DNA of 64,000 nucleotides from Wylensekiella montiformis (GCF_009697385.1 NZ_VUNL01000007.1:62001-126000); one strand, 5' to 3'. Shown: positions 35,803-44,409, counted from the stretch's first letter. Notes: generated by a model not told the origin, from the letters alone. Translations and numbers: made by a program.

Positions 35803-38301
35803 ATGTTGGGATGGAGCCAGAGAAAGCAGCTGGTCCTGCAGATGAAGACGGCGGCTATCGCGATGGGGAGGCTGCGCCGGGCAGGAAGAGAACCGGGAAA
35901 AGAACTCATAGACATCCTGTCAGGTGTTGATACATGCTGTCAGTCGCTGTTTAATGGGGAACGGCATGATTTCTATCATCAGATTTTCGCAGGACTGCTT
36001 CAGGCACTGAGCAGGGACTGGCAGCAGATGACTCTGGCTGACCGCAGGGAATCCAGTGCATTATGTCAGGATATACTGGATATTGCCATCAAGGCAATGC
36101 AGCAGGAAAAATGCCGCCGGATTATCCTGTTTCTGCCGTACAAGGCAAGCATGTGGGACAGCCTCGAAAGCGTCTGGATGGCCGCTGAGGCAGATGAATC
36201 CTGTGAAGCCTATGTGATGCCGATTCCCTACTTCGAGCGTAAGACCGATTATACCTTTGGTGATATGCACTATGAGGGGGATTTATTCCCCGACGATGTG
36301 CCAATCCTCAATTATCAGCATGTCTCACTGTCAGAAATGCATCCTGACGTCATATACATTCATAATCCATATGACAATGGAAATTTGGCCACCAGTGTCG
36401 CTCCGCAGTATTATTCGGCAGAGCTCAAGAAATATACGGATATTCTGGTGTATATCCCGTATTTTGCGACCTCTGGCGGGATGGGCGATGGTCAGCGGTC
36501 CTGCTTTGCTTATCAAAACACAGACTATATCATTGTACAGGCTGAATCGCTGAGGGAATTCTACGATCCGCAGGTAGACCGCGGGAGAATCCTGCCGCTG
36601 GGCTCACCAAAGTTTGACCGGATTGTACGGATTTGCCGTGAGCGTCCGGATCCGCCGGACTCGTGGAAGGGCAAAATGGCAGGCAAAAAGGTATTTTTCT
36701 ATAATACCAGCCTTGCCGGAATGATTCATAATCCATGGGCTTTCCTGAAAAAGATGGAGTATGTATTCCATACGTTTGAAAAACATCCGGAGGCTTGCCT
36801 GCTGTGGCGGCCGCATCCGCTATTGGAGACGACCTTTCGTTCGATGCGCAAGGACTTCCTGCCTTTTTTCCATCAGCTCAAACAGTATTATCTGGACAAT
36901 CAGATTGGCATCTACGATGATACGCCGGATATCGATACGGCAATCGCATGGTCGGATGCTTATATCGGCGACTCGGGCACCAGCGTAACGTCACTGTTTG
37001 GTGTGGCAGGAAAGCCGATCTTCATCTTCAACAACCTTATCCATCGCTTGCCGCAGCCGGATGACTGGCGCGGCAATCTTGTGGTAACGGATAATCTGAA
37101 ATGGATGGTAACAGGAAATAACGATTTGTTGTGGTCGCCAAAACAGGATGGACGCTATGCGCTTTATTGCAGTCTGTCTGAATATACCAGTGATTGCTAT
37201 TATGGACGTGTTTTTGAGACAGAGGACTATGTGGTGGTATGTCCGGCAAATGGACAGGATATTTTGCTTGTGGCAGACCGTCGTGTAGTGCGCAGGATCC
37301 CGCTGCGGGACCTTTGTAGCACGGCCGGGCGTTTTGCGGGAGCATGGCAGATCGGCCGGTATATCTTCCTGATTCCCATCCGCTATCCAGCGATTGTCCG
37401 CTGCGATATAAAATCCGGTCAGGTCGACTATGTGTCCGGCTATGACGATGTCATCGCTCAGGAGACAGATGGCGCCTGGACTGTCGGCGGAAGCTGCGTA
37501 TGGCAGGACAAGATCGTTATCGCGTCACCGACCGGCGGCAGGATTCTGCTGATTGATGCCGCCACCCTGCAGGTGGAGCAGCTCAATCTGGATGAGCGGG
37601 ATGAAAACGGAATGATGATATTGGTTCCCGATGGGGAAGAAATCTGGTGCCTGCCGCGCAAGGGCTATACCATCCGCTGCTGGAATCCATGCACCGGAAC
37701 GATAAAAGTTTATGAGGATGTGCCGGAGGATTTCCATTGCGAGCATGTGCCATTGCGCTTCGAATGTGAACTGAATCCCTGGAGTAGCCTGACGGTAGCC
37801 GGGAATATCGTTTATCTGGCGCCGCATTGGGGCAATCGGTTCCTGCAGCTCAATAAGGAAACAGGAGAATTTTCGGAGTGGAAAGTACCCTTCCGGGCAA
37901 CCTGCCGGACAGAAAATGGCTATATGCCGGTTTGGGGATGTGCGGTCTTTCTGGATAGGGAGAAATTCTATTATGCTCCTGAGCGCCGCATCTATCATTT
38001 TGCCGGGAAGAACAATCAATTTACCGAATATCCGATGACCATTGATGAAGCAAGCCGGCAGAAGATGGGCAAGGGATTCGGCCGCATATCGGAGTGGCAG
38101 CGGTATGGCTGCCTCGAAGATGCCTATAATACCTTGGAAGATTTTCTAAAGGGAGATTTGTCCGGCAAGGAGTTCTCGCGCAGTGCCCAGCTGGAGGCGT
38201 ACAGTGAGATCGCCGCGCATATCGATGGCACGGCTGGCGCCGCAATTCATCAATACATCTGTGAACAACTCGACGCGAAACAAGGAGGCGAGAGGGAATG
38301 A
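35803..38301 (+). CDS. CDP-glycerol glycerophosphotransferase-like enzyme with propeller-like C-terminus
   Basis: The 832-residue protein has a TagF/TagB-like GT-B part at about 100-430: IILFLPYKASMWDSLESVW, GSPKFDRIV, LLWRPHPLLETTF, then DAYIGDSGTSVTSLFGVAGK in place of the usual TDYSS loop. The C-terminal 380 residues are made of short repeated beta segments (GRYIFLIPIRYPAIVRCD, GGRILLIDAATLQVEQLN, GNIVYLAPHWGNRFLQLN) like a beta-propeller, which might bind the growing glycan. The GAGGTGAAGAAGG ribosome site is strong. It overlaps the TagD-like gene by ATGA. Confidence 0.72.
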   Translation: MLGWSQRKQLVLQMKTAAIAMGRLRRAGREPGKELIDILSGVDTCCQSLFNGERHDFYHQIFAGLLQALSRDWQQMTLADRRESSALCQDILDIAIKAMQQEKCRRIILFLPYKASMWDSLESVWMAAEADESCEAYVMPIPYFERKTDYTFGDMHYEGDLFPDDVPILNYQHVSLSEMHPDVIYIHNPYDNGNLATSVAPQYYSAELKKYTDILVYIPYFATSGGMGDGQRSCFAYQNTDYIIVQAESLREFYDPQVDRGRILPLGSPKFDRIVRICRERPDPPDSWKGKMAGKKVFFYNTSLAGMIHNPWAFLKKMEYVFHTFEKHPEACLLWRPHPLLETTFRSMRKDFLPFFHQLKQYYLDNQIGIYDDTPDIDTAIAWSDAYIGDSGTSVTSLFGVAGKPIFIFNNLIHRLPQPDDWRGNLVVTDNLKWMVTGNNDLLWSPKQDGRYALYCSLSEYTSDCYYGRVFETEDYVVVCPANGQDILLVADRRVVRRIPLRDLCSTAGRFAGAWQIGRYIFLIPIRYPAIVRCDIKSGQVDYVSGYDDVIAQETDGAWTVGGSCVWQDKIVIASPTGGRILLIDAATLQVEQLNLDERDENGMMILVPDGEEIWCLPRKGYTIRCWNPCTGTIKVYEDVPEDFHCEHVPLRFECELNPWSSLTVAGNIVYLAPHWGNRFLQLNKETGEFSEWKVPFRATCRTENGYMPVWGCAVFLDREKFYYAPERRIYHFAGKNNQFTEYPMTIDEASRQKMGKGFGRISEWQRYGCLEDAYNTLEDFLKGDLSGKEFSRSAQLEAYSEIAAHIDGTAGAAIHQYICEQLDAKQGGERE

Positions 38302-39668
38302 AAAAAGTCATAACCTACGGTACCTTTGATCTCTTTCATGAAGGCCACTACCGGCTGCTTGAGCGCGCCAAGGCGCTGGGCGACTATCTGATTGTCGGCG
38401 TCACTACGGAAAGTTTCGACGAGGCCAGAGGCAAGCTGAACGTGATCGACTCCTTGATGACGCGCATCGAAAATGTCAAGAAATCCGGTTTTGCCGATGA
38501 GGTCATTGTGGAGGACCATATCGGCCAAAAAGTGGAGGACATCCAGAAATATGGAGTGGATATCTTCGTACTGGGTTCGGATTGGACAGGAAAATTCGAC
38601 TATCTCAAGGAATTTTGCGAAGTCCGTTACCTTGAGCGTACCAAAGGCATATCGAGCACGATGAAACGCACCCATAACCACAAGATCATCCGCATGGGTC
38701 TAATCGGCAGCGGCCGCATTGCGCGGCGCTTTGTGCCGGAGGCAAAATACGTCAGCGGCATGGAGCTAACGGGCGTATTCAATCCGCGTATTGAGAGTGC
38801 CAAACGCTTTGCGGAAGAAATGGGATGCGAGTTCTATACGGCGGACGAGGAAGAATTCTACGAACACGTCGACGCCGTCGACATCTGCACGCCGCATGAA
38901 CTCCACTATGCCTATGCGAAGCGCGCCCTTGAGCACGGCAAGCATGTCCTCTGCGAAAAGCCGATGACGCTTAAAAAGACAGAGGCGGAAGAACTTTTCG
39001 ATCTGGCGGAGCAAAAAGACCTCATCCTGATGGAAGCCATCAAGACCGCTTATACGCCGGGCTTCATCCGTCTGCTCTCCATGCTGCAGAGCGGCGTCAT
39101 CGGCGAGATTCGCGATGTCGAATCCTGCTTCACCCGTATCTTTCCGGACAATACGAGACGCGAGCTGACCAATGCCGGTTATGGCGGCAGCTTCACGGAG
39201 TATGGAAGCTACACGCTGCTCCCCATCATCAAGCTTCTGGGAACCAATTATCAGAATATCCGCTTTACCTGTTTCAAAGCGCCCAACGGCGTAGATCTCT
39301 ATACCAAAGTGTATTTTGACTACGCGCACAGCATGGCCACGGCCAAGACGGGACTGAAGGTGAAATCCGACGGCCATCTGCTGATATCGGGGACGCGCGG
39401 CTATATCTTCGTGCCCGCGCCGTGGTGGAAAACGACGGAGTTTGAGCTCTGCTATGAGGACTTTACACAGAACGAGAAGGTCTTCACCAAATACCTCGGC
39501 GACGGCCTGCGCTACGAACTCAGCGACTTCGTCTCCGCCATCAACGGCAACCCACGCGGCGGCTTCAAGCTCACGCGCAAAGAATCCGCCGCATTTGCGG
39601 ACATTATGGAGAAATTCCTCGTCTGGAGGCAAAAGTCTCCCATCGAGGAAGGGGTGGTTATCATATGA
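38298..39668 (+). CDS. Fusion of glycerol-3-phosphate cytidylyltransferase (TagD-like) and Gfo/Idh/MocA oxidoreductase
   Basis: Residues 1-130 are a TagD-like nucleotidyltransferase (GTFDLFHEGHYRLLERAKAL with the HxGH motif, VLGSDWTGKF, RTKGISS), which would make CDP-glycerol from CTP and glycerol-3-phosphate. Residues 133-456 are an NAD(P)-dependent Gfo/Idh/MocA oxidoreductase (MGLIGSGRIARRFVPEA with GxGxxA, and the catalytic EKP in VLCEKPMTLKK). One chain carrying both suggests the activated polyol or the glycan it enters is also oxidised or reduced. The ends overlap the TagF-like gene before it and the diesterase fragment after it by four bases each. Confidence 0.85.
   Translation: MKKVITYGTFDLFHEGHYRLLERAKALGDYLIVGVTTESFDEARGKLNVIDSLMTRIENVKKSGFADEVIVEDHIGQKVEDIQKYGVDIFVLGSDWTGKFDYLKEFCEVRYLERTKGISSTMKRTHNHKIIRMGLIGSGRIARRFVPEAKYVSGMELTGVFNPRIESAKRFAEEMGCEFYTADEEEFYEHVDAVDICTPHELHYAYAKRALEHGKHVLCEKPMTLKKTEAEELFDLAEQKDLILMEAIKTAYTPGFIRLLSMLQSGVIGEIRDVESCFTRIFPDNTRRELTNAGYGGSFTEYGSYTLLPIIKLLGTNYQNIRFTCFKAPNGVDLYTKVYFDYAHSMATAKTGLKVKSDGHLLISGTRGYIFVPAPWWKTTEFELCYEDFTQNEKVFTKYLGDGLRYELSDFVSAINGNPRGGFKLTRKESAAFADIMEKFLVWRQKSPIEEGVVII
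39432..39668 (+). repeat. Direct repeat, copy 1 (partner at 41556-41792)
   Basis: The last 237 bases of the oxidoreductase gene recur at 41556-41792, a constant distance of 2124 bases. Most of the repeat is nearly identical; the last 40 bases diverge. Both copies lead straight into a glycerophosphodiesterase start. The two copies flank the AT-rich ATPase cassette. Confidence 0.88.
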
Positions 39669-39757
39669 AATTTTGGACACATCGGGGCTGCAGCCAATGC
39701 TATCCCGAAAATACGCTGACGGCCTTTGCCAAGGCTGCCGAACTGGAATATTTATAA
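39665..39757 (+). pseudogene. Glycerophosphodiester phosphodiesterase fragment (first 30 residues)
   Basis: The 30 codons MKFWTHRGCSQCYPENTLTA and onward match the N-terminus of a GDPD enzyme, with the catalytic HRG and PENT motifs. They stop where AT-rich sequence begins. The ExD and HD metal motifs are absent. The fragment differs from the intact GDPD at 41785 beyond these motifs, so it is the head of a separate paralogue. Confidence 0.75.
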
Positions 39758-39764
39758 TGTAATT

Positions 39765-39809
39765 TTATGCCGACTAATTTATAGTTGGAATATAAATTGG
39801 TCGGCATAA
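39765..39809 (+). repeat. Inverted repeat 1 upstream of the ATPase gene
   Basis: A 19-bp stem (39765-39783 with 39791-39809) closes a 7-base loop with one T-G wobble. The core CCGACTAATTTATA and its partner TATAAATTGGTCGG are the same in the next inverted repeat. There is no T-run. Confidence 0.85.
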
Positions 39810-39814
39810 TTTGA

Positions 39815-39867
39815 CTATCTCCTCCGACTAATTTATAATATAAATATAAATTGGTCGGAGGAGATAG
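39815..39867 (+). promoter_or_regulatory. Inverted repeat 2, which buries the ATPase ribosome site
   Basis: A 23-bp stem (39815-39837 with 39845-39867) has a 7-base loop and the same single T-G wobble as repeat 1. The 3' arm contains GGAGGAG (39857-39863), the Shine-Dalgarno sequence of the gene starting at 39871. In RNA the stem would block translation. As DNA the paired palindromes could be operators for an autoregulator. A TATAAT at 39753-39758 lies just upstream. Confidence 0.75.
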
Positions 39868-39870
39868 CCT

Positions 39871-41106
39871 ATGAAATATATTCGAAGACATATGGAGACG
39901 TGTATCTGTAATGCTGGACAGACATTTAAGGCTCTATTGGTTACGGGGGCGCGTCAAGTAGGTAAATCTACAATTTTACAACATGTTTTTAAAAATCGTT
40001 CATATGTAACTTTTGATGACCCTGTTCTTTTAGCGCAGGCGCAGGGGGAACCTGGCCTTTTTTTTCGCAACCACCCGTATCCAATAACGTTGGATGAAGT
40101 GCAGTACATTCAGGAACTTTTTCCGTACATCAAGATGGAGTGCGACGCTACGGAAGAAAGAGGTCTTTTTTCACTAACGGGTTCGCAGTCATTTCGATTA
40201 ATGAAACATGTATCAGAGTCCTTGGCTGGACGCATCGCAATATTTGAATTGTTTGGTCTGTCACTTCGTGAAATTGATGGGATTGATTTTAATAAACCGT
40301 TTATTCCGACGGAGAGTTATATCAAGGAACGTAGTAAGAATGTTTTGCATCATGGTGATATTTGGCATATTATCCATCGTGGTAGCTATCCAGCACTTTA
40401 TGAGTCAGATGTAGATTGGCAGTTGTTTTATACGTCATATGTTCAGACTTATCTAAACCGCGATGTAAATGATTTGTTGAAGGTGAAGGATCAATTGAAG
40501 TTTATGCGGTTTTTAACTGCGATGGCAGCAAGAACCGGGCAAATGTTGAATTATAGTAAAGTGGCAGAACAGGCAGATATAACGGTGGCGACGGCGAAGG
40601 AATGGACTTCGGTATTGGAGGCGTCGGGGTTGGTATATCTTTTGCAGCCATTTTCTAATTCGGCATTGAAACGAGCTATAAAGACACCGAAACTATATTT
40701 CCGTGACACTGGATTGGTATGTTTTCTGACCAAATATCAGACAGCAGATACTGCTATGAATGGGGCTATGGCTGGCGAATTATTTGAAACATTTGTTGTT
40801 TCCGAGATACTGAAATCTTTTTCAAATGCAGGAATGGATTATCGGATGTATGTGACATACTATCGGGGAAAAGATAAAACAGAACAGCGTGAGTCAGAAA
40901 TTGATTTACTAATTGAGGATGGCAACACTATTTACCCAGTAGAAATCAAGATGTCAGCCAATCCGAAATTGTCGATGACGAATACTTTTGATGTCATTAC
41001 TAAAATAAAAGGGGAAAAGCGGGGCTTGGGTATTGTGCTTTGTATGTATCCGCAGCAGCTATGGCTAAATGAACGTACAGTAGCATTGCCTATTGAATAT
41101 GTGTGA
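39871..41106 (+). CDS. AAA ATPase with DUF4143 C-terminal domain
   Basis: The 411-residue protein has an N-terminal AAA_14-type P-loop domain (LLVTGARQVGKSTILQHVF, Walker A) and the Walker B-like ITLDEVQYI. It continues LFSLTGSQSFRLMKHVSES and LAGRIAIFELFGLSLREI. The C-terminal DUF4143 part ends in a nuclease-like EIDLLIEDGNTIYPVEIKM (D, then ExK). The role of this widespread family is unclear; genes are often scattered singly and look horizontally acquired. It is markedly AT-rich compared with neighbours and is inserted between the two copies of the oxidoreductase 3' end. Confidence 0.88.
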   Translation: MKYIRRHMETCICNAGQTFKALLVTGARQVGKSTILQHVFKNRSYVTFDDPVLLAQAQGEPGLFFRNHPYPITLDEVQYIQELFPYIKMECDATEERGLFSLTGSQSFRLMKHVSESLAGRIAIFELFGLSLREIDGIDFNKPFIPTESYIKERSKNVLHHGDIWHIIHRGSYPALYESDVDWQLFYTSYVQTYLNRDVNDLLKVKDQLKFMRFLTAMAARTGQMLNYSKVAEQADITVATAKEWTSVLEASGLVYLLQPFSNSALKRAIKTPKLYFRDTGLVCFLTKYQTADTAMNGAMAGELFETFVVSEILKSFSNAGMDYRMYVTYYRGKDKTEQRESEIDLLIEDGNTIYPVEIKMSANPKLSMTNTFDVITKIKGEKRGLGIVLCMYPQQLWLNERTVALPIEYV

Positions 41107-41199
41107 AGCTAGAGCGCATAAAGCAATCTGTTAGGTGAATATGGAGGTTCGGAGATGGATACGCGGAATGAAGAAATTATATAGGGAGGTAATGTACCG

Positions 41200-41373
41200 A
41201 TGGGTACGTCAGGCAATCAAAAGCCTCGTCAATATAAGCGTCACGCCTCTTTCGATGCCTTTTGCCAGAGGTATTCTGCTCAGATTGCCGAGAAATATAT
41301 TCTATACACGAAAAATTTTCAGAAAGAGCAGGATATACGCCTATTCCCAATTTACATGACTTCCTTCATTTGA
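41200..41373 (+). CDS. Small hypothetical protein or truncated gene head
   Basis: This 57-codon frame starts MGTSGNQKPRQYKRHASFDA and is basic. GGGAGG lies 10 bases before the ATG. No family is recognised. The N-terminal pattern resembles starts of small regulators on mobile elements, but this is a guess. It lies between the ATPase and the oxidoreductase remnant; the other frames here look random. Confidence 0.3.
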   Translation: MGTSGNQKPRQYKRHASFDAFCQRYSAQIAEKYILYTKNFQKEQDIRLFPIYMTSFI

Positions 41374-41457
41374 GAGGGGATTTATCTCGTCGCAAAGACA
41401 ACCTTTCGTTTGGTCAAGGGGGATAAAGATTGACCACTACAAGCAAAAAAATTTATG

Positions 41458-41482
41458 GCCGTTCCACATGGGGACGGCTTTT
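41458..41482 (+). terminator. Possible terminator at the right edge of the ATPase cassette
   Basis: GCCGTTCC pairs with GGGACGGC (5 bp plus wobble and two GC pairs) around a short loop, followed by TTTT. It lies between the ATPase region and the duplicated oxidoreductase end. The stem is modest. Confidence 0.45.
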
Positions 41483-41555
41483 CCTAATTGTAAGCGCAAA
41501 AGAAGGAGAAAAGGTCTGGAAGTTGAATATATTTATTATATTGCAGGAAGAGAAG

Positions 41556-41792
41556 ACGACAGAGTTTGAGCTCTGCTATGAGGATTTCATGAAGAATGAA
41601 AAGGTCTTCACCAAATACCTCGGCGACGGCCTGCGCTACGAGCTCAGCGACTTCGTCTCCGCCATCAACGGCAACCCGCGCGGCGGCTTCAAGCTCACGC
41701 GCAAAGAATCCGCCGCATTTGCGGACATTATGGAGAAATTCCTCGTCTGGAGGAAGGCGACACCTATCAAGGAGGGAAAGGTTATTGTCTGA
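41556..41792 (+). pseudogene. 3' remnant of a Gfo/Idh/MocA oxidoreductase gene (direct repeat, copy 2)
   Basis: The frame encodes the last 78 residues of the oxidoreductase (TEFELCYEDFMKNEKVFTKY, ELSDFVSAINGNPRGGFKLT) and ends at the same position as the complete gene at 38298. The nucleotide-binding domain and catalytic EKP are absent. A short frame upstream (from 41430) runs into it by chance. It precedes the intact GDPD gene exactly as the complete oxidoreductase precedes the GDPD fragment. Confidence 0.82.
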
Positions 41793-42522
41793 TATCAAAA
41801 TCTGGGCGCATCGCGGCGCTGGCGGCTGGGACAAGCAGTACGCCCCGGAAAACACCATGCCTGCCTTTGAAAAGGCCGTCGAGATGGGCGCGGACGGCAT
41901 CGAGCTCGACGTGCAGTTTTCGCGCGACGGCGAGATCGTCATCTGCCACGACGAAACCATCGATCGGACCAGCGACGGAGAGGGCGCCGTCCGCGCCTAC
42001 ACGCTCACGGAGGTCAAGGCGTTCAACTTCTGCAGCGTTCATCCGGAATTCGGCTTTGTAGAGATACCGACCCTGCAAGAGTTCCTGGATTTCATGGGAA
42101 AGTATGACTTCCAGCTCAACATCGAGCTAAAGACCGGTGTCTATGACTATCCGGGACTCGAGGCCGCAACCGCTGAGATGGTTCGAGGCTATGGCCTTGC
42201 GGACCGCGTCCTCTACTCCTCCTTTAGCATCGGCTCCCTGCGCAAATTGCGGGCAGCCGACCGCACGGCAAAGATCGCCATCCTCTGCAGCAGCGACTTC
42301 GTACTGCCGGAGGACATCCGGGCACTCGATGTCTCGGCCATTCATCCCTGGGAACAGATCGTCACAGCCGAACGCGTCAAAAAATGGCACGACTGGGGCC
42401 TCACCGTCAACACATGGACCGTGGATAACCGCGACCGCATGAAACAGCTCATAGCGCTAGGCGTCGACGGCATCATCACCGATTGCCCGGACACGGGGAG
42501 AAAAGCAGTAGAGCTTTTGTGA
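41785..42522 (+). CDS. Glycerophosphodiester phosphodiesterase (GDPD)
   Basis: The 245-residue GDPD/GlpQ-type enzyme has the catalytic HRGAGGWDKQYAPENT, metal ligands in GIELDVQFSRDGEIVICHDE (ExD and HD), an IELK lysine motif, and the C-terminal VNTWTVDNRD and GVDGIITDCPD. It hydrolyses glycerophosphodiesters to glycerol-3-phosphate plus an alcohol. No signal peptide is visible. The start is TTG at 41785 with AAGGAGGG about 8 bases upstream, overlapping the oxidoreductase remnant by 8 bases. Next to TagD- and TagF-like genes it could trim or recycle glycerol-phosphate substituents. Confidence 0.87.
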   Translation: MSDIKIWAHRGAGGWDKQYAPENTMPAFEKAVEMGADGIELDVQFSRDGEIVICHDETIDRTSDGEGAVRAYTLTEVKAFNFCSVHPEFGFVEIPTLQEFLDFMGKYDFQLNIELKTGVYDYPGLEAATAEMVRGYGLADRVLYSSFSIGSLRKLRAADRTAKIAILCSSDFVLPEDIRALDVSAIHPWEQIVTAERVKKWHDWGLTVNTWTVDNRDRMKQLIALGVDGIITDCPDTGRKAVELL

Positions 42523-42609
42523 GCCGGTACGGCATGTAGGGAAGGAAGCCGGAATTTTCGAGGGAATCGTCGGTTCGATGAACGATCATGTAAAGTAAGG
42601 GGAGCGTTG

Positions 42610-44409
42610 ATGCAAGAGCAGAATTATATCCGTTGGCGAAAAATAAAAGCCTGGGGCAACCGCCTCGTTTTTTATCTCTGCCGGATATTCCCTATCAAAA
42701 GACATCGCATTTGCATTGCGACCTTTGAAGGGAAGGGCGGGTTTGGCTGTAATCCCAAATATATCGTTCGGGAACTGCACCGCCGCCATCCGGAGTATGA
42801 GTTTATATGGCTGGTCAAGGATGATACAAAGAAATTCCCGGAATATATACGAAAAGCCCCCTATACTGTGTGGGGGCGCGCCTACTGGATGTCGACAGCG
42901 AAGGTATGGATTGACAACTACCGCACGCATTATGGAACCGCGAAGCGGAAAGGGCAATATTACCTCAATACCAATCATTACACCGAGGGAATCAAATGCA
43001 CCGGCCTCCTGCGCGGCGAAGGGTTTTCGCGTATGGCCTATCTCGTCAGCAAGGCCGACTCCGATCAGATGGATGCCCTTGTGACAGACTCGCGGTGGTG
43101 CGATGTGGTGATGCCGGACTCCATGCTGTTTGCTGGGGCTATGCTTAAAACTGGCGCGCCAAGATGCGATATATTATATGGAGAACGCCGCGAAGCCAGA
43201 CGGCACATCCGTGAGAAGCATGGTCTGCCGCAGGATGCGCATATTGTCATGTATGCGCCGACCTTCCGCGAGGGAGCGAAAAATGGTAAGCGCAGCGTCT
43301 ACTCGGAGGCGTGGACTCTCGACTTCGTGGGTTTGCTAGATATGTTGGAAGCAAAATTTGGCGGCAAATGGTATCTCTGCCTGCGCGTTCACCCGCAGCT
43401 CGCGCCGACTTTTCGGCAGTATAAGAACGAAGCCCTGGCAGGCCGCATCTTCGATGAAAGCCAGGCCGATGACATGTACGAGGTGCTGGCGGGGATGGAT
43501 TTCTACATCACGGACTATTCCAGCGCCATCTTCGAGGCCGGCTTTGCCGGCATTCCCGCGTTCATCTATGCCGATGATATCGCGCAGTACGCTCACGATC
43601 GCGGGGCCCTCATGTGGAACCTGGCCACGGATCCGCATGAACGCGTCAGAAATAACAAAGCCGTCACGCCGCAGTTTGACCTGACACTGCCCTTTCCTGT
43701 GGCGTCGGACAACGAAGAACTGCTGGAAAAGCTGCAGCAGTTCGACTCTGTCATGTATCGGCAGACGATGGATAAATTTACCGAGGCCATCGGCCTCGTT
43801 TTCGATGGGAAGGCGAGTGCACGGGTGGCGGAGGAAATAGAGAAGGACGCTTTTTGCGAGGAAGAAAGGAATCCTGTTATGGAAAATAGAAACTTTAATG
43901 AGATAAATTGTATCCTAACAGTACATAATATGTGGCAAGAGAATAGGAAGGACGCATTGTTTTTCTTAAATCAAGCTGAGAATAATGATGATAAATTTAT
44001 AAAGATAAGATATTTGCGAGCAGCATTAATGTTCTATTTAAACGCAATCGATGCATATCTTGCGCAAAAGTGTGAAGCAATCTTAAATGAAAAAAAGTCT
44101 CTTGATGATAATGAAATAAGGATTCTCAATAGTCTAAAAAGTGATGAAAGAACCCCTAATAGATATAAACTTATGCAAGTCATTTTTTGTAATAATGAAA
44201 AAATATCACGAGAGAATGAAATTGACTATGATGATAAAATGTTGCAAGAATTGCGTGAAATAATATCATATAGAAATAAACTTGTACACTATGCAGGTGG
44301 TAAATATGATGATAATTATAATATTGACAAAATACTGAAGATTATTCAAAATGGAGAACTTATGATAAAAAATACGCTTACCTATCTTGGATGTGAGGAG
44401 GATATATAG
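42610..44409 (+). CDS. TagF/TagB-like glycerophosphotransferase fused in frame to a HEPN-domain protein
   Basis: Residues 1-415 of 599 are a CDP-glycerol glycerophosphotransferase-like GT-B enzyme: GCNPKYIVRELHRRHPEYEF, PKRKGQ-type basic region, VMYAPTFREG, CLRVHPQLAP and YITDYSSAIFEAGFAGIPAF. It would move glycerol-phosphate from CDP-glycerol to a glycan. From about residue 420 (base 43870) base composition turns AT-rich and the sequence becomes a helical HEPN-like protein with SYRNKLVHYAGG (R555-x4-H560). The TagF-like part has lost its own stop. An internal ATG at 43879 with AAAGGA could start the HEPN part alone. The start ATG 42610 has AGGGGAG upstream. Confidence 0.8.
   Translation: MQEQNYIRWRKIKAWGNRLVFYLCRIFPIKRHRICIATFEGKGGFGCNPKYIVRELHRRHPEYEFIWLVKDDTKKFPEYIRKAPYTVWGRAYWMSTAKVWIDNYRTHYGTAKRKGQYYLNTNHYTEGIKCTGLLRGEGFSRMAYLVSKADSDQMDALVTDSRWCDVVMPDSMLFAGAMLKTGAPRCDILYGERREARRHIREKHGLPQDAHIVMYAPTFREGAKNGKRSVYSEAWTLDFVGLLDMLEAKFGGKWYLCLRVHPQLAPTFRQYKNEALAGRIFDESQADDMYEVLAGMDFYITDYSSAIFEAGFAGIPAFIYADDIAQYAHDRGALMWNLATDPHERVRNNKAVTPQFDLTLPFPVASDNEELLEKLQQFDSVMYRQTMDKFTEAIGLVFDGKASARVAEEIEKDAFCEEERNPVMENRNFNEINCILTVHNMWQENRKDALFFLNQAENNDDKFIKIRYLRAALMFYLNAIDAYLAQKCEAILNEKKSLDDNEIRILNSLKSDERTPNRYKLMQVIFCNNEKISRENEIDYDDKMLQELREIISYRNKLVHYAGGKYDDNYNIDKILKIIQNGELMIKNTLTYLGCEEDI
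43879..44409 (+). CDS. HEPN-like protein, possible independent translation within the fusion frame
   Basis: From this in-frame ATG (AAAGGA 8 bases upstream) the product would be a 176-residue helical protein. The Rx4H motif R132-H137 lies in REIISYRNKLVHYAGG. HEPN proteins are often RNases in toxin-antitoxin and defence systems. AT-rich codon use sets it apart from the TagF-like part. It is followed 36 bases later by another AT-rich gene, so the two may form a pair. Whether it is made separately or only as a fusion tail cannot be told from sequence. Confidence 0.5.
   Translation: MENRNFNEINCILTVHNMWQENRKDALFFLNQAENNDDKFIKIRYLRAALMFYLNAIDAYLAQKCEAILNEKKSLDDNEIRILNSLKSDERTPNRYKLMQVIFCNNEKISRENEIDYDDKMLQELREIISYRNKLVHYAGGKYDDNYNIDKILKIIQNGELMIKNTLTYLGCEEDI

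Noticed and set aside
41135-41359. 74-codon frame after the ATPase gene
   Set aside because: It overlaps the better placed frame at 41200, and its translation looks random.
41430-41555. Apparent N-terminus for the second oxidoreductase copy
   Set aside because: The residues encoded before 41556 do not resemble the oxidoreductase; the frame is open by chance.
39750-41560. ATPase cassette as an insertion sequence
   Set aside because: No transposase, terminal repeats at both ends or target-site duplication; the hairpins occur only on the left side.
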